Positions 35,101 through 42,495 of a stretch of 64,000 nucleotides of DNA are shown here, piece after piece. The notes under the pieces are model-generated. The model had not been told where the DNA came from, did no database searches, and was given only the letters and a program-made list of their open reading frames with translations. Origin of the DNA: Angelobacter sp036557225 (lineage in GTDB: Bacteria > Acidobacteriota > Terriglobia > Terriglobales > Acidobacteriaceae); assembly GCA_036557225.1 (NCBI GenBank), contig DATBHX010000037.1, forward strand, positions 1 through 64,000, in the 5' to 3' direction. Each line of letters begins with the position of its first letter. The stretch's first letter is position 1. Made by a program: the position numbers and the translations under genes.

Positions 35101-35397
35101 ACAATACGCGTTGAACTGCAAGCGGATGTCTTGAACCTGTTTAACCACACAAATTTCCAGGGATTCAATGCGTTCAATGCGCTCTCCCTGTTGCTTCCTG
35201 GAGGGCCGGGATGCTTCAGCTGCATGCGGCCGGATGGAACCTACGCAGGCAAAAGCGGGCAGATCCTGCACCTCAGCGACATCAACCACGGCAGGCTCAG
35301 TTCCAACCTGCTTGATCCGGAGTTCGGCGGCATAGGCGATCCAGGCACAGCCGATCAATCGCGGCTCTTCCAACTCTCATTCCACGTGCGCTTCTAA
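32116..35397 (+). CDS. TonB-dependent outer-membrane receptor, Oar-like
   Basis: A 1093-residue outer-membrane protein. A signal peptide (about residues 1-23) precedes a carboxypeptidase-regulatory-like domain (LSGTVLDPSGAVVAGAKVTATNQST, about 30-110). The plug domain follows, with YNVDGANITDQLVSGRDGLGASIDEIQEFQV and NNYNAEYGQAGGLIINAVTKSGSNQFHG, then a long beta-barrel ending in the terminal-Phe signature SFHVRF. This type is greatly expanded in Acidobacteriota and is thought to import large or complex nutrients; the ligand is unknown. I chose the ATG at 32116 because AAGGAG precedes it. The GAF-TonB protein encoded 1.1 kb away is a possible energising partner. Confidence 0.93.
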   Translation: MKRLQIFCLLALLCCLPAMLANAQSAASAQLSGTVLDPSGAVVAGAKVTATNQSTAIDRTVTTTSTGNFVIPNLTPGTYDVKVEAKGFSQRISKDLKLNVGDQKNLDFSLAVAGSTQTVEVTTQAPLIETSKTEVSTSVTDIEMQKLPTFAATSGGANDYASLALTAPGVKQDTSTLTTDFIAPGAINNRANLYNVDGANITDQLVSGRDGLGASIDEIQEFQVLTNNYNAEYGQAGGLIINAVTKSGSNQFHGDAHMYFRGRNLQASSPFYNLGLLGGGAIPQSAPPTGAGGPPRCPDSDFTGATMTSVEGCPRAPFHRKEGGFTIGGPIMKDKLFFFGSYELSRQAVPLTLTPASGTVTLQAPVNNLLWSGKLDYKISQKHSLTARFNVDRILQDNLIVQTSNNITPDDLTSNVAHVSTINAGIISSLTPTLVNEGRFAFVRTLTSTPDKTDVPGAIHTSTGTITGANFCCPQGGLNKRYEFLDNLTWTHGNHSFKTGGTVSYYPWFSLFPQFHFGQFRVNAADTAATSFTFGFGPGQVTSKDNIYGFYFQDTWKLFRNFTLNYGVRYDLEAGAFKGGKIHGPNGTCFQGNGIISACSSDYNNWQPRLGFTYQPWRGTLFKASFAEVTMLAFNNVVLDSLNFDGTTLNTITTTNPAVLAAYPNAPSAALLASLVPPGSDFFGRVRPISTHLHNPEIHMVNFGIQRELGKDMVGEIQYIGQFGTGLFGERDVNAPVIAADPAHAGFFYFQNQAPVDPGQPISARPDNRFTAVRTNENSRTSQYSGMLISLSKRMSHHFSVNGSYTWSHAITSGEDFFGLSEPGDPTNIKAERGPAFNDVRHAVNFSGVFETGRLSDTHILRAFTNDISFGVVEQLQSGRPYPFSTGTGGYANAIFFGTGSETQQRPNVLADGTISTAGLASADGTNGLFVTGPNANTFLAPANASALGAISADTGQVVDFKQLNGNMTRDAGRSDPFYRTDASLKKTIRIPRAETIRVELQADVLNLFNHTNFQGFNAFNALSLLLPGGPGCFSCMRPDGTYAGKSGQILHLSDINHGRLSSNLLDPEFGGIGDPGTADQSRLFQLSFHVRF

Positions 35398-35421
35398 ACC
35401 GAAGCGAGCGTGCACAACCAG

Positions 35422-35448
35422 AGGCGGGCCTTCGGGCCCGCCTTTTTA
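35422..35448 (+). terminator. Strong terminator after the TonB-dependent receptor
   Basis: GGCGGGCC-TTCG-GGCCCGCC (35423-35442), with a stable UUCG tetraloop, is followed by TTTTTATTT. It lies between convergent genes and touches the end of the MATE gene. Confidence 0.9.
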
Positions 35449-36846
35449 TTTCGATATTTTTGATGGCATGGCCTCGGCCGGCTCTGCCGCTGTGCTCGCC
35501 AGGAGCAAACGCTTGATCAGGCGGTTCCATCCGCTCACCAGGATGCTGCCGATCAACATCAGCGCAAGGCACAAACCAATCCACATTCCCACCGCGCCCC
35601 CGCCATGCCGGAAGCACAGGTAAGCGCCCAGAGGCAGGCCAACCGCCCAATAGCCCACCAGGTTCACCAGCATGGGAAGGCGCGTGTTACCGGCGCCGCG
35701 CAAAGCTCCTGTCGCTACAACCTGCAAGCCATCAAATAACTGGAAAATCGCCGCGACGATGAGCAGCGTAGCGCCGGCATTCACTACTTCGAGCTCCGGC
35801 GTGTAGATTCGGGCAATGGTGCGTGAGAACAGGAACAGCATCAGTCCGGCGCAGGACATAAAGCCGCCGCCGAAGAGCAGAGCCATCCAGCCGGCGCGGG
35901 CAGCGCCGTGGATATCGCGAGCGCCGATGGCATGGCCAACGCGGATCGCCGCAGCCGAACCGATTCCCAGCGGCACCATATAAGTGAAGCTGGCGACGTT
36001 GAGGGCGATCTGGTGTCCAGCCAGCGGTACCGCGCCCAGCTTGCCGATGAGAAACGTAGCAGTGGAAAAGGCGCTGATCTCGAAAAGCAGCTGCGTTGCC
36101 GCGGGCAAGCCCAGCCGCAGCAGCTCGCGGATGCGCCATAGTTCCAACCGTCGTGAAGCGCGCCACAACCCGCTGGAGCGTTTGCGATCGTAATAAACAG
36201 CAGCCACGGCCAGCACCAGGACCAGGTAGATCCTGGAAATGCACGTAGACCATCCGCTTCCGGCAACGCCACGGGCGCGAAATCCAAGATATCCGTACAC
36301 CAGCGCCCAGTTCCCTGCCAGGTTCACCAGATTGGCGGAGACCAGGGCAAAGACGACGGGCTTCACGATGTGCATCGACTGCAGATATCGCCGCAAGGCA
36401 AAATAAAGCGTCAGCGGCAGCGTGCTCCACACCAGCGCTTTCAGAAAGGGTACGGTTTGCGCCACCAGCGCCGGTTCGAGTCCGAAGCGGGGAAACAGCG
36501 GGATCACCGCCAATATGCCAAGCATGAGCACTGGCGAAAGCACGCAGGCAAGATAGAGCGAGTTCCACATGCTGCGATGGCAGTCTTCCAGACGCCGCGC
36601 GCCGTAGGCCTGCGCAACCACCGTGTCCATGCCCAGCATGATGCCGCTACCGAACAGCCCAATGGTGTAGAACAAAGTGCTGCCCAGGCTCACGGCGCCG
36701 ATGGCGGTCGCGCTGTTGGGCAGCCGGCCTACCATGACCGTGTCAATGAACGCCATGGTCAGCCAGCCCAGTTCGGTCAGTGCCAGCGGCGCAGCCAGGC
36801 GCAGCATGGGACGAAATTCCTGGCTGATGTCGCGAGTAGGGAGCAT
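35446..36846 (-). CDS. MATE family multidrug exporter
   Basis: A 466-residue inner-membrane antiporter with about twelve helices in two MatE halves. The first half begins AAPLALTELGWLTMAFIDTVMVGRL, with LGMDTVVAQAYGARR as the first conserved loop. The second half has GLPAATQLLFEISAFSTATFLIGKLG and ALNVASFTYMVPLGIGSAAAIRVGHAIGA. Such proteins expel cationic drugs or metabolites using Na+ or H+. It appears monocistronic, and its stop lies within the receptor's terminator region. Confidence 0.92.
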   Translation of the reverse strand: MLPTRDISQEFRPMLRLAAPLALTELGWLTMAFIDTVMVGRLPNSATAIGAVSLGSTLFYTIGLFGSGIMLGMDTVVAQAYGARRLEDCHRSMWNSLYLACVLSPVLMLGILAVIPLFPRFGLEPALVAQTVPFLKALVWSTLPLTLYFALRRYLQSMHIVKPVVFALVSANLVNLAGNWALVYGYLGFRARGVAGSGWSTCISRIYLVLVLAVAAVYYDRKRSSGLWRASRRLELWRIRELLRLGLPAATQLLFEISAFSTATFLIGKLGAVPLAGHQIALNVASFTYMVPLGIGSAAAIRVGHAIGARDIHGAARAGWMALLFGGGFMSCAGLMLFLFSRTIARIYTPELEVVNAGATLLIVAAIFQLFDGLQVVATGALRGAGNTRLPMLVNLVGYWAVGLPLGAYLCFRHGGGAVGMWIGLCLALMLIGSILVSGWNRLIKRLLLASTAAEPAEAMPSKISK

Positions 36847-36977
36847 GAAATCGATTTAATCACACTGCAAGCCGGATCGCTGGAGTGCAGCGACAATAGA
36901 AAATGGCTACTGCAAGCGCCGGCCGTTCGCTGCGACCACAAACTCTTGCAACCGGCTGCTATTTCGTTGATGGAGCG

Positions 36978-37226
36978 CTAAATGACCTGGAATGGTTCAG
37001 GGTCAGGATACTCTTCCAGAATGGCATGATTGCCGGAGATGATCTGATTGGGGTTGGCGACGGCGCGCCGCAATTCAAAACGGACTTGTCGCTTGCATTG
37101 CCGGCAAAGTGGAAAGCGGTCTCCACCCAGCAACGTGGCCTCATGCATTAAGCGATGTTCATCATGCGTGACGCGATAAACACCGCTTGCGGGAACGAAT
37201 TCTCCGGGCCGGTACTTCTTGTTCAC
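36978..37226 (-). CDS. Small hypothetical protein with Cys-rich motif
   Basis: An 82-residue protein. YRPGEFVPASGVYRVTHDEH, LMHEATLLGGDRFPLC and QCKRQVRFELRRAV form a conserved pattern I associate with short acidobacterial proteins of unknown function; CRQC may bind zinc. I prefer the GTG at 37226, which has AAAGGA upstream and begins right before the conserved part. An ATG at 37310 would add 28 residues (including two Cys) with a poorly placed ribosome site. A plus-strand frame (36903-37151) overlaps but looks non-coding. Confidence 0.6.
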   Translation of the reverse strand: MNKKYRPGEFVPASGVYRVTHDEHRLMHEATLLGGDRFPLCRQCKRQVRFELRRAVANPNQIISGNHAILEEYPDPEPFQVI

Positions 37227-37480
37227 GCCGTGGGGTCCTTTAGCCCTGGGATTCCACTTTGAAACGCAACAAGCGATATTAGAAGTTTCCAAGATAATTG
37301 ACAAGTTCATCCTGCGAAGTTGTCCCAGGAGAACCTATCAGTCTTAATACCTTTACAGGTTCTGTAGATGATCAGTTTCCTGAAGCGACGCCCAATGTTT
37401 TGCGAATTACGCGCGGAGATCTCCGATTCGATCACTGACCTGTGTAAATGAACATTCATCTGCCGGCAACCGAACTAGGG

Positions 37481-37486
37481 TATAAT
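37481..37486 (+). promoter_or_regulatory. TATAAT -10 element of the pseudo-receiver gene
   Basis: A perfect TATAAT lies 43 bases before the ATG at 37530. No good -35 is evident, and the preceding AGGG does not give the TG of an extended -10. Confidence 0.5.
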
Positions 37487-37529
37487 CCCGGCACACTCAA
37501 CCGAATTCAATTCAATTTATAAGGTGCCC

Positions 37530-37886
37530 ATGGCCCGAATCCTCTCTGTGGCTAGCAGCGAAGTACTGAAAACGACCCGGCAGATGTTGCTGGAGCAGGA
37601 AGGCCATTCGGTTTGCTCGGCTCTGACCCTGGCAGAGGTGGAAAGCCTGGGGCAGACCGCGAAGGTTGATCTGGCGCTGATCGGCCATGGAATTCGCGGC
37701 CCGGAAAAGCGCAAAATTGCACGTGCGGTCAACCAATACTATCCTGGTCTTCCGATCCTGGAGATGTGCTTTCATTCACCGGAAATTCCCGGAGCAGACT
37801 TTGTTTTCAGTGACTCTCCTGCCGATCTGGTTCGGGCCATCGAGCACATCCTGGAAGGCCGGCGTGTTCGCGGCTATACCGATTGA
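37530..37886 (+). CDS. Degenerate receiver-domain (pseudo-receiver) protein
   Basis: A 118-residue single-domain protein with the alternating beta-alpha layout of response-regulator receivers (ILSVASSEVLKTTRQMLLEQ, EGHSV, VDLALIGHGI, LPILEM, ADFVFSDSPADLVRAIEHIL). The key residues are missing. The acidic pair after strand 1 is Ala-Ser, and the phospho-acceptor Asp in strand 3 is Gly (ALIGHG). It therefore probably does not accept phosphate and may act by protein contacts. I chose the ATG at 37530; GTG at 37524 lies in the ribosome site region (AAGG). A single gene, followed by repeat copy B. Confidence 0.7.
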   Translation: MARILSVASSEVLKTTRQMLLEQEGHSVCSALTLAEVESLGQTAKVDLALIGHGIRGPEKRKIARAVNQYYPGLPILEMCFHSPEIPGADFVFSDSPADLVRAIEHILEGRRVRGYTD

Positions 37887-37922
37887 GCCGGCAAATCCGC
37901 CCGGATTGGTTCAGGCTTTTTC

Positions 37923-38057
37923 GGGTAGTGGTGCAGTTTGAAAAACTGCACCACTAGCAGTATCAGCGTCTAGCGTCCCGGCGAGCCGGGACGTGGGCCT
38001 TTAGGCAGACGTTCATCGCGAAGCGATGAATTAAGTGCCCAAACTGCACCACTACCC
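37923..38057 (-). repeat. Structured intergenic repeat, copy B
   Basis: This copy runs in the opposite orientation to copy A. The ends are a 17-base perfect inverted repeat (37923-37939 with 38041-38057). Inside are the GTCCCGGC-GA-GCCGGGAC stem (37975-37992) and TTCATCGC-GAA-GCGATGAA (38012-38030). An additional hairpin is formed by AGTGGTGCAGTTT and its complement at 37926-37954. The linkers match copy A almost base for base. It ends eight bases before the -35 of the histidine operon. Confidence 0.85.
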
Positions 38058-38064
38058 TTTTCCG

Positions 38065-38094
38065 TTGACACGCTTTAAGACATTCGCTTAGCAT
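38065..38094 (+). promoter_or_regulatory. Sigma70-like promoter of the histidine operon
   Basis: A consensus -35 TTGACA (38065-38070) and -10 TAGCAT (38089-38094) are separated by 18 bases. Transcription would begin near 38101, only about two bases before the leader-peptide ATG at 38103, implying leaderless translation if this promoter is used. Confidence 0.7.
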
Positions 38095-38102
38095 GAATGC
38101 GA

Positions 38103-38174
38103 ATGATTCCTTTGATCTCAAGCCATCGCCATCACCATCATCACGCAGCTAAACGTGTCGGCGGAGGCCTATAA
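38103..38174 (+). CDS. hisL: Histidine operon leader peptide (attenuator)
   Basis: A 23-codon frame that encodes SHRHHHHHAAKR in its middle, with six His codons among seven (38124-38144), then a stop at 38172. It lies between a strong promoter and a terminator ahead of hisI, as expected for attenuation: when charged tRNA-His is scarce, the ribosome stalls on the His run. The ATG at 38097 is also in frame. No ribosome site precedes either start, and the predicted transcript begins almost at the ATG. It corresponds in role, but not in sequence, to enterobacterial hisL. Confidence 0.8.
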   Translation: MIPLISSHRHHHHHAAKRVGGGL

Positions 38175-38240
38175 GAGCGAAGCATAGGCAATCATAGGAT
38201 TCTGTAGCCCGCCGACAAAAAACGGCGGGCTTTTTGTTTG
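38157..38240 (+). terminator. Histidine attenuator: antiterminator and terminator
   Basis: The terminator stem GCCCGCCG (38207-38214) and CGGCGGGC (38223-38230) is followed by TTTTTGTTT. Its left arm is also perfectly complementary to an upstream segment: GTCGGCGG (38157-38164) can pair with CCGCCGAC (38209-38216), preventing the terminator. A third hairpin GCCTAT/ATAGGC (38167-38172/38184-38189) spans the leader stop codon and could be the pause structure. A ribosome reaching the stop codon would cover the antiterminator segment and let the terminator form. Confidence 0.8.
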
Positions 38241-38390
38241 TGCGTGAAAAACCACATCTTTCGAGCCACAGAATTGCAAACAATAGCCGCGAGGCTCGAA
38301 CACGCCGAGCGGCTTGACGCAAGGCTGAAGAACTCCAGCTCACGAAAGACCGCAGAAGCGGGTTGGAGCGAAGCGACAGGAGTAAAGACT

Positions 38391-38732
38391 GTGAAAATCG
38401 ACTTTGACAAGATGGATGGCCTCGCCCCAGCCATCGTGCAGGAAGATACTACCGGCGAGGTGCTGATGGTGGGCTTCATGAACGCCGAAGCTTATGCCCG
38501 CACAGGTGAGACCGGCTACGTCACCTTCTACTCGCGTACCCGGCAGAAGCTATGGACAAAAGGCGAGACCTCCGGCAACCGGCTGCGTGTGATCTCCGCG
38601 CTCACCGATTGCGACCGCGACACGGTTCTGTTCCGCGTCTCTGTCGAGGGCGATGGCCTGGTCTGTCACATGGGAACGAAATCATGCTTCACTGAGCCGC
38701 TCGCAATGGCCAAGGCAGAGGCGCAACGATGA
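38391..38732 (+). CDS. hisI: Phosphoribosyl-AMP cyclohydrolase
   Basis: A 113-residue enzyme for the third step of histidine synthesis, opening the adenine ring of PR-AMP. MVGFMNAEA, GYVTFYSRTRQKLWTKGETSGN and the zinc/metal cysteines in DCDRDTVLFRVSVEGDGLVCHMGTKSCF are all present. The GTG at 38391 has AGGAG seven bases upstream and begins at the family N-terminus; the frame extends upstream to 38238, but that part is leader sequence. No HisE domain is fused. First structural gene, about 150 bases after the attenuator; overlaps hisG by 4 bases. Confidence 0.93.
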   Translation: MKIDFDKMDGLAPAIVQEDTTGEVLMVGFMNAEAYARTGETGYVTFYSRTRQKLWTKGETSGNRLRVISALTDCDRDTVLFRVSVEGDGLVCHMGTKSCFTEPLAMAKAEAQR

Positions 38733-39598
38733 AGCTGCGCGTAGGATTGCCCAAAGGAAGCCTACAGGATTCAACCATTGCGCTGTTCAAGCGCGCAGGC
38801 CTGAATGTATATACCAGCAGCCGCTCTTACTTCGCCGGCACCGACGATCCGGAGATCGAGTGCATGCTGATCCGTGCACAGGAGATGGCGCGCTACGTCG
38901 ACCATGGCGCATTGGATTGCGGCCTGACCGGCAAGGACTGGGTAGTGGAGAGTGGGCTGGAGCTGGAGACCGCGGCTGAACTGGTCTATGCCAAGCAGAG
39001 TCTGGGTAAGGTGCGCTGGGTGCTGGCCGTGCCGGAAGACTCGCCATTCAAGAAGGCAGAAGACCTGGCCGGCAAGATCATTGCGACGGAGCTGGTCAAT
39101 GTCACGCGGAATTATTTTTCTGCACGCAATGTGCCGGTAAAGGTGGAGTTCTCCTGGGGCGCCACGGAAATCAAGCCGCCCACGCTGGCTGACGCCATTG
39201 TCGAAATCACCGAAACCGGTAGTTCACTGCGCGCCAACCGGCTGCGTATTATTGAAACCGTGATGGAGTCGAGCACGCAGCTCATCGCCAACAGAGCGGC
39301 GTGGGCGGATGAGCAAAAACGCCGCAAGATCCAGAACCTCGCTCTTATGCTCTGTGGCGCGATCTATGCGCAGGGACGCGTTGGCCTGATGCTGAATGTC
39401 CGTAAGGCTGATCTCGAGGGGGTGCTTGCCGTGCTGCCTGCGTTGCAAAAGCCCACCATCTCAACCTTAAGCGATGGCGATTGGGTAGCCGTGAACACGA
39501 TCATTGAAGAAACTACGGCGTGGAAGATCATGCCACAGCTGAAAGCAGCGAGAGCGGAAGGAATCGTTGAATATCCGCTGAACAAGGTGGTGCTGTAA
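38729..39598 (+). CDS. hisG: ATP phosphoribosyltransferase, long form
   Basis: A 289-residue enzyme that catalyses the first and feedback-inhibited step of histidine synthesis. LRVGLPKGSLQDST at the N-terminus, DCGLTGKDWVVE, and the P-loop-like ADAIVEITETGSSLRANRL (about residues 155-173) are typical. The C-terminal domain (about 215-289), ending in AWKIMPQLKAARAEGIVEYPL, marks the long, self-regulating HisG that does not need HisZ. It overlaps hisI by 4 bases and hisD by 1. Confidence 0.95.
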   Translation: MKLRVGLPKGSLQDSTIALFKRAGLNVYTSSRSYFAGTDDPEIECMLIRAQEMARYVDHGALDCGLTGKDWVVESGLELETAAELVYAKQSLGKVRWVLAVPEDSPFKKAEDLAGKIIATELVNVTRNYFSARNVPVKVEFSWGATEIKPPTLADAIVEITETGSSLRANRLRIIETVMESSTQLIANRAAWADEQKRRKIQNLALMLCGAIYAQGRVGLMLNVRKADLEGVLAVLPALQKPTISTLSDGDWVAVNTIIEETTAWKIMPQLKAARAEGIVEYPLNKVVL

Positions 39599-40848
39599 TG
39601 CTGCGGATACTGCGCGGACGCGGCGCAGAGGCCCGCGTGCGTGCGCTGGAACAGCGCGGCGCAACCGATCTGGCGTCAGTAGAAAAGCAGGCGAGCCGGA
39701 TTGTGGCCGGCGTGCGCAAGAATGGCGATCGCGCCTTGCGTCGCTACGCGGAAAAGTGGGATGGCCTCAGGAACAAACAGACTCTCCGCGTGAGTGAGAC
39801 TGAGCTTGAAACCGCGTGGAACTCGGTCGCAGAAGATTTCAAAGAGGCAGTGCGGAGCGCTGCGGCAAATATCCGCCGGTATTGCGAATGGCAGATGCCG
39901 CAGGCGTGGCGGAATACTGTATCGCCGGGAATACAGGTGGGGCAGGTGGTCCGGCCGCTCGCGTCTGTTGGCTGCTACGTGCCCGGCGGACGCTACCCAC
40001 TGCCTTCTACGATGCTGATGACGGTGCTCCCAGCGCAGGTGGCTGGGGTTCAGCGGATTTGCGTGGCCTCTCCGCAACCCGCGCCCGAGACTTTGGCGAC
40101 AGCGTATTTTCTGGACGTGAAGGAGCTGTATCGGGTAGGCGGCGCGCAGGCGATTGCAGCCCTGGCTTACGGAACTGCATCGGTACCGCGCGTTGATAAG
40201 ATTGTTGGCCCGGGAAATCGTTTTGTAACCGCGGCCAAGAAGCTGGTTGCCTTCGATTGCGGGATTGATTTTCTTGCCGGCCCCACGGAAGTCGCCATTG
40301 TGAGCGAGTGCGGCAACGCCCGCTTTATTGCGGCCGACCTGGTGGCCCAGGCAGAACATGATCCCGATGCGCTGGCGGTTTTCATCACATCAACCGAATC
40401 GCTGGCGGAGAGCGTTGCGCGCGAAGTCAAAGCGGCTGCAGCCGGGAATGAGATTGCACGCGCGTCGCTCAGAAAGAACGGTGTGGTGCTGCTGGCCGGA
40501 TCGCATGAGCAGGCGCTCGATTTCGCCAACCGCATTGCGGCCGAGCACATCACCATTCGTGAAGAGGACCTGCCGTACGTTGCCAGCGCAGGGTCGATCT
40601 TTATCGGCGACTACTCTCCACAGGCCGCAGGCGACTATGCCACAGGCCCGAACCACGTTTTGCCGACCGGCGCAGTCGCGCGCTTTCGCGGCGGTCTGAG
40701 CGTACACGATTTTGTGAAAGTTATTTCCGTTCAGCAACTCTCGCGTGACGGCCTGGACCGCATCGGCGCCACGGTGGTCACGCTGGCGGAGGCGGAAGGG
40801 CTCAAAGCCCATGCTGAATCTATTCGAGTGAGGAACGCCCATGCTTAA
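39598..40848 (+). CDS. hisD: Histidinol dehydrogenase
   Basis: A 416-residue zinc enzyme that oxidises histidinol to histidine in two NAD-linked steps. ASVGCYVPGGRYPLPST, VGGAQAIAALAYGT, KIVGPGNRFVTAAKKLV, DFLAGPTEVAIV and the metal-binding DLVAQAEHDPDA are present, and the late HDFVKVISVQQLS region completes the site. The start ATG shares one base with the hisG stop. It ends 8 bases inside hisC. Confidence 0.95.
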   Translation: MLRILRGRGAEARVRALEQRGATDLASVEKQASRIVAGVRKNGDRALRRYAEKWDGLRNKQTLRVSETELETAWNSVAEDFKEAVRSAAANIRRYCEWQMPQAWRNTVSPGIQVGQVVRPLASVGCYVPGGRYPLPSTMLMTVLPAQVAGVQRICVASPQPAPETLATAYFLDVKELYRVGGAQAIAALAYGTASVPRVDKIVGPGNRFVTAAKKLVAFDCGIDFLAGPTEVAIVSECGNARFIAADLVAQAEHDPDALAVFITSTESLAESVAREVKAAAAGNEIARASLRKNGVVLLAGSHEQALDFANRIAAEHITIREEDLPYVASAGSIFIGDYSPQAAGDYATGPNHVLPTGAVARFRGGLSVHDFVKVISVQQLSRDGLDRIGATVVTLAEAEGLKAHAESIRVRNAHA

Positions 40849-41911
40849 AGCCCGCAGATGTGTTCGTGAAATGCGTGAGTATCACTCTCCCTTGAGCAGC
40901 CCCGCAATGGATTTGCGGCTCGATATGAACGAGAACACCACCGGGTGTTCGCCTCGCGTGCTGGCCAGGCTGCGATCGCTGGATGCGCAGACGCTGGCGC
41001 TCTATCCGCCGCGCGAGCCGGGAGAAAAGCTGGCGGCGGATTTTCTGGGCGTGGCGCCGGAGCATGTGTTTCTCACCAACGGCGCCGATGAAGGAATTGA
41101 CCTGCTCTGCCGCGCTTATCTCAATCCGGGCAGCGAGATCATCGTGGTCACGCCTACGTTTGCCATGTATGAGGTCTTTGCCCAAACTGAAGATGCAAAA
41201 ATCGTGCGCGTGCCAACGGGGCCAGAGTTCAGCTTCCCAGAACAACAGCTCCTGGACGCCATTTCAACGCAGACCAAAATCATCGTCATCTGCAATCCCA
41301 ATAATCCGACCGGGCTGCCGGTGGAGCGCGCCAGCATCTTGAAAATTCTCGCGGCCGCTCCCGAAGCCGCCATCCTGCTGGATGAAGCTTATTTCGATTT
41401 CTATGGCCAAACCATGATGGACCAGATCGGCAGGATTCAGAACCTGTTTATCGCGCGCACATTTTCCAAGGCCTATGGCCTGGCGGGAGTGCGTTTGGGC
41501 GTGCTGGCCGGCGACAAGGACCAGATCTCCATGTTGCGGCGCATGGCCTCGCCATTCAATGTGAATGTGCTTGCCCTGGAGTGCCTGGCGGAGGCGCTGG
41601 CAGACCGCGACCACGTGGATGCTTACATCCAGCAGATCAAGACAGGTCGCGCGTGGATGCAGCATGAACTGGAGCAGCTCAACTTCAAATGCTGGCCCAG
41701 CCAGGCCAACTTTGTGCTGTGCCGTTTTGGTGAAGCGAAGAAAGCAATCCTGGAAGGCCTTCGCGCCCGCGGCATTGCTCTGCGTGACCGGCCCGATTGT
41801 GCCGGCTGCGTGCGCATCACCATCGGGAAGCCGGAAGAGATGCAGCGTGTGCTCACCGAACTCAAGCATGTGCTGGCGACGATTCCCTCTGCGCCTCAGG
41901 TGGCGCGATGA
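40841..41911 (+). CDS. hisC: Histidinol-phosphate aminotransferase
   Basis: A 356-residue class-I/II PLP aminotransferase. LDMNENTTGCSPRV at the N-terminus and LTNGADEGIDLLCRAYL line the cofactor site, CNPNNPTG is the conserved substrate loop, and DEAYFDFYG holds the PLP Asp/Tyr. The PLP Lys is in RTFSKAYGLAGVRLG. It overlaps hisD by 8 bases and hisB by 4, in a fully coupled operon. Confidence 0.94.
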   Translation: MLKARRCVREMREYHSPLSSPAMDLRLDMNENTTGCSPRVLARLRSLDAQTLALYPPREPGEKLAADFLGVAPEHVFLTNGADEGIDLLCRAYLNPGSEIIVVTPTFAMYEVFAQTEDAKIVRVPTGPEFSFPEQQLLDAISTQTKIIVICNPNNPTGLPVERASILKILAAAPEAAILLDEAYFDFYGQTMMDQIGRIQNLFIARTFSKAYGLAGVRLGVLAGDKDQISMLRRMASPFNVNVLALECLAEALADRDHVDAYIQQIKTGRAWMQHELEQLNFKCWPSQANFVLCRFGEAKKAILEGLRARGIALRDRPDCAGCVRITIGKPEEMQRVLTELKHVLATIPSAPQVAR

Positions 41912-42495
41912 GAAAAGCCAGGCTGCGCCGGAAGACCACCGAGACCGATATCGAACTGGCGCTGACCATCGAGGGCCAGGGGCGCTATGCGGTCTCCACG
42001 GGTATCCGGTTTCTCGACCACATGCTGGAGCTCTTTGCCCGGCATGGGGCGTTCGACTTGAAGCTGAAAGCAACAGGTGATCTCGACGTAGACCAGCACC
42101 ACACCGTGGAGGACGTTGGCATCGCGCTGGGCGAGGCATTCAGCAAGGCTCTCGGCAACAAGCGCGGCATCATGCGCGCGGGTTATTTTCTGATGCCCAT
42201 GGACGAAACGCTCGGCGTGGCTGCGGTGGATTTCAGCGGTCGTGCGGCGGCGGTGGTGAATACGAAGGTCAAGGTGCGGCTCGTGGGCGACCTGCAGTCC
42301 GAGCTGGTAGATGATTTCTTTGCAGGCTTTGCTCGCGGGGCGCGCGCGAATGTTCACGTCAAGACAATCTACGGACGCTCCAACCACCACAAGATTGAAG
42401 CCCTCTTCAAGGCTTTTGCCCGCGCGCTGCGGGTCGCATGTTCGCGTGACCGCCAGCTGGCGAAGATGCTGCCCAGCACCAAGGGGCTTCTATGA
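41908..42495 (+). CDS. hisB: Imidazoleglycerol-phosphate dehydratase
   Basis: A 195-residue monofunctional dehydratase (no fused histidinol phosphatase). Manganese-binding motifs are FLDHMLELFARHG, DLDVDQHHTVEDVGIALG, FFAGFARGARANVHV and YGRSNHHKIEALFKAFA. The ATG at 41908 overlaps the hisC stop (ATGA). The frame stays open upstream to 41797 but lacks family residues there. Histidinol-phosphate phosphatase must be encoded elsewhere. Confidence 0.95.
   Translation: MRKARLRRKTTETDIELALTIEGQGRYAVSTGIRFLDHMLELFARHGAFDLKLKATGDLDVDQHHTVEDVGIALGEAFSKALGNKRGIMRAGYFLMPMDETLGVAAVDFSGRAAAVVNTKVKVRLVGDLQSELVDDFFAGFARGARANVHVKTIYGRSNHHKIEALFKAFARALRVACSRDRQLAKMLPSTKGLL

Noticed and set aside
36903..37151. 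Plus-strand frame opposite the small Cys-motif protein
   Set aside because: The minus-strand frame carries the conserved pattern; the plus-strand translation is its shadow.
38093..38150. An alternative leader frame starting at ATG 38093
   Set aside because: It reads Ser/Pro codons through the same region and has no histidine run, so it does not fit the operon it precedes.
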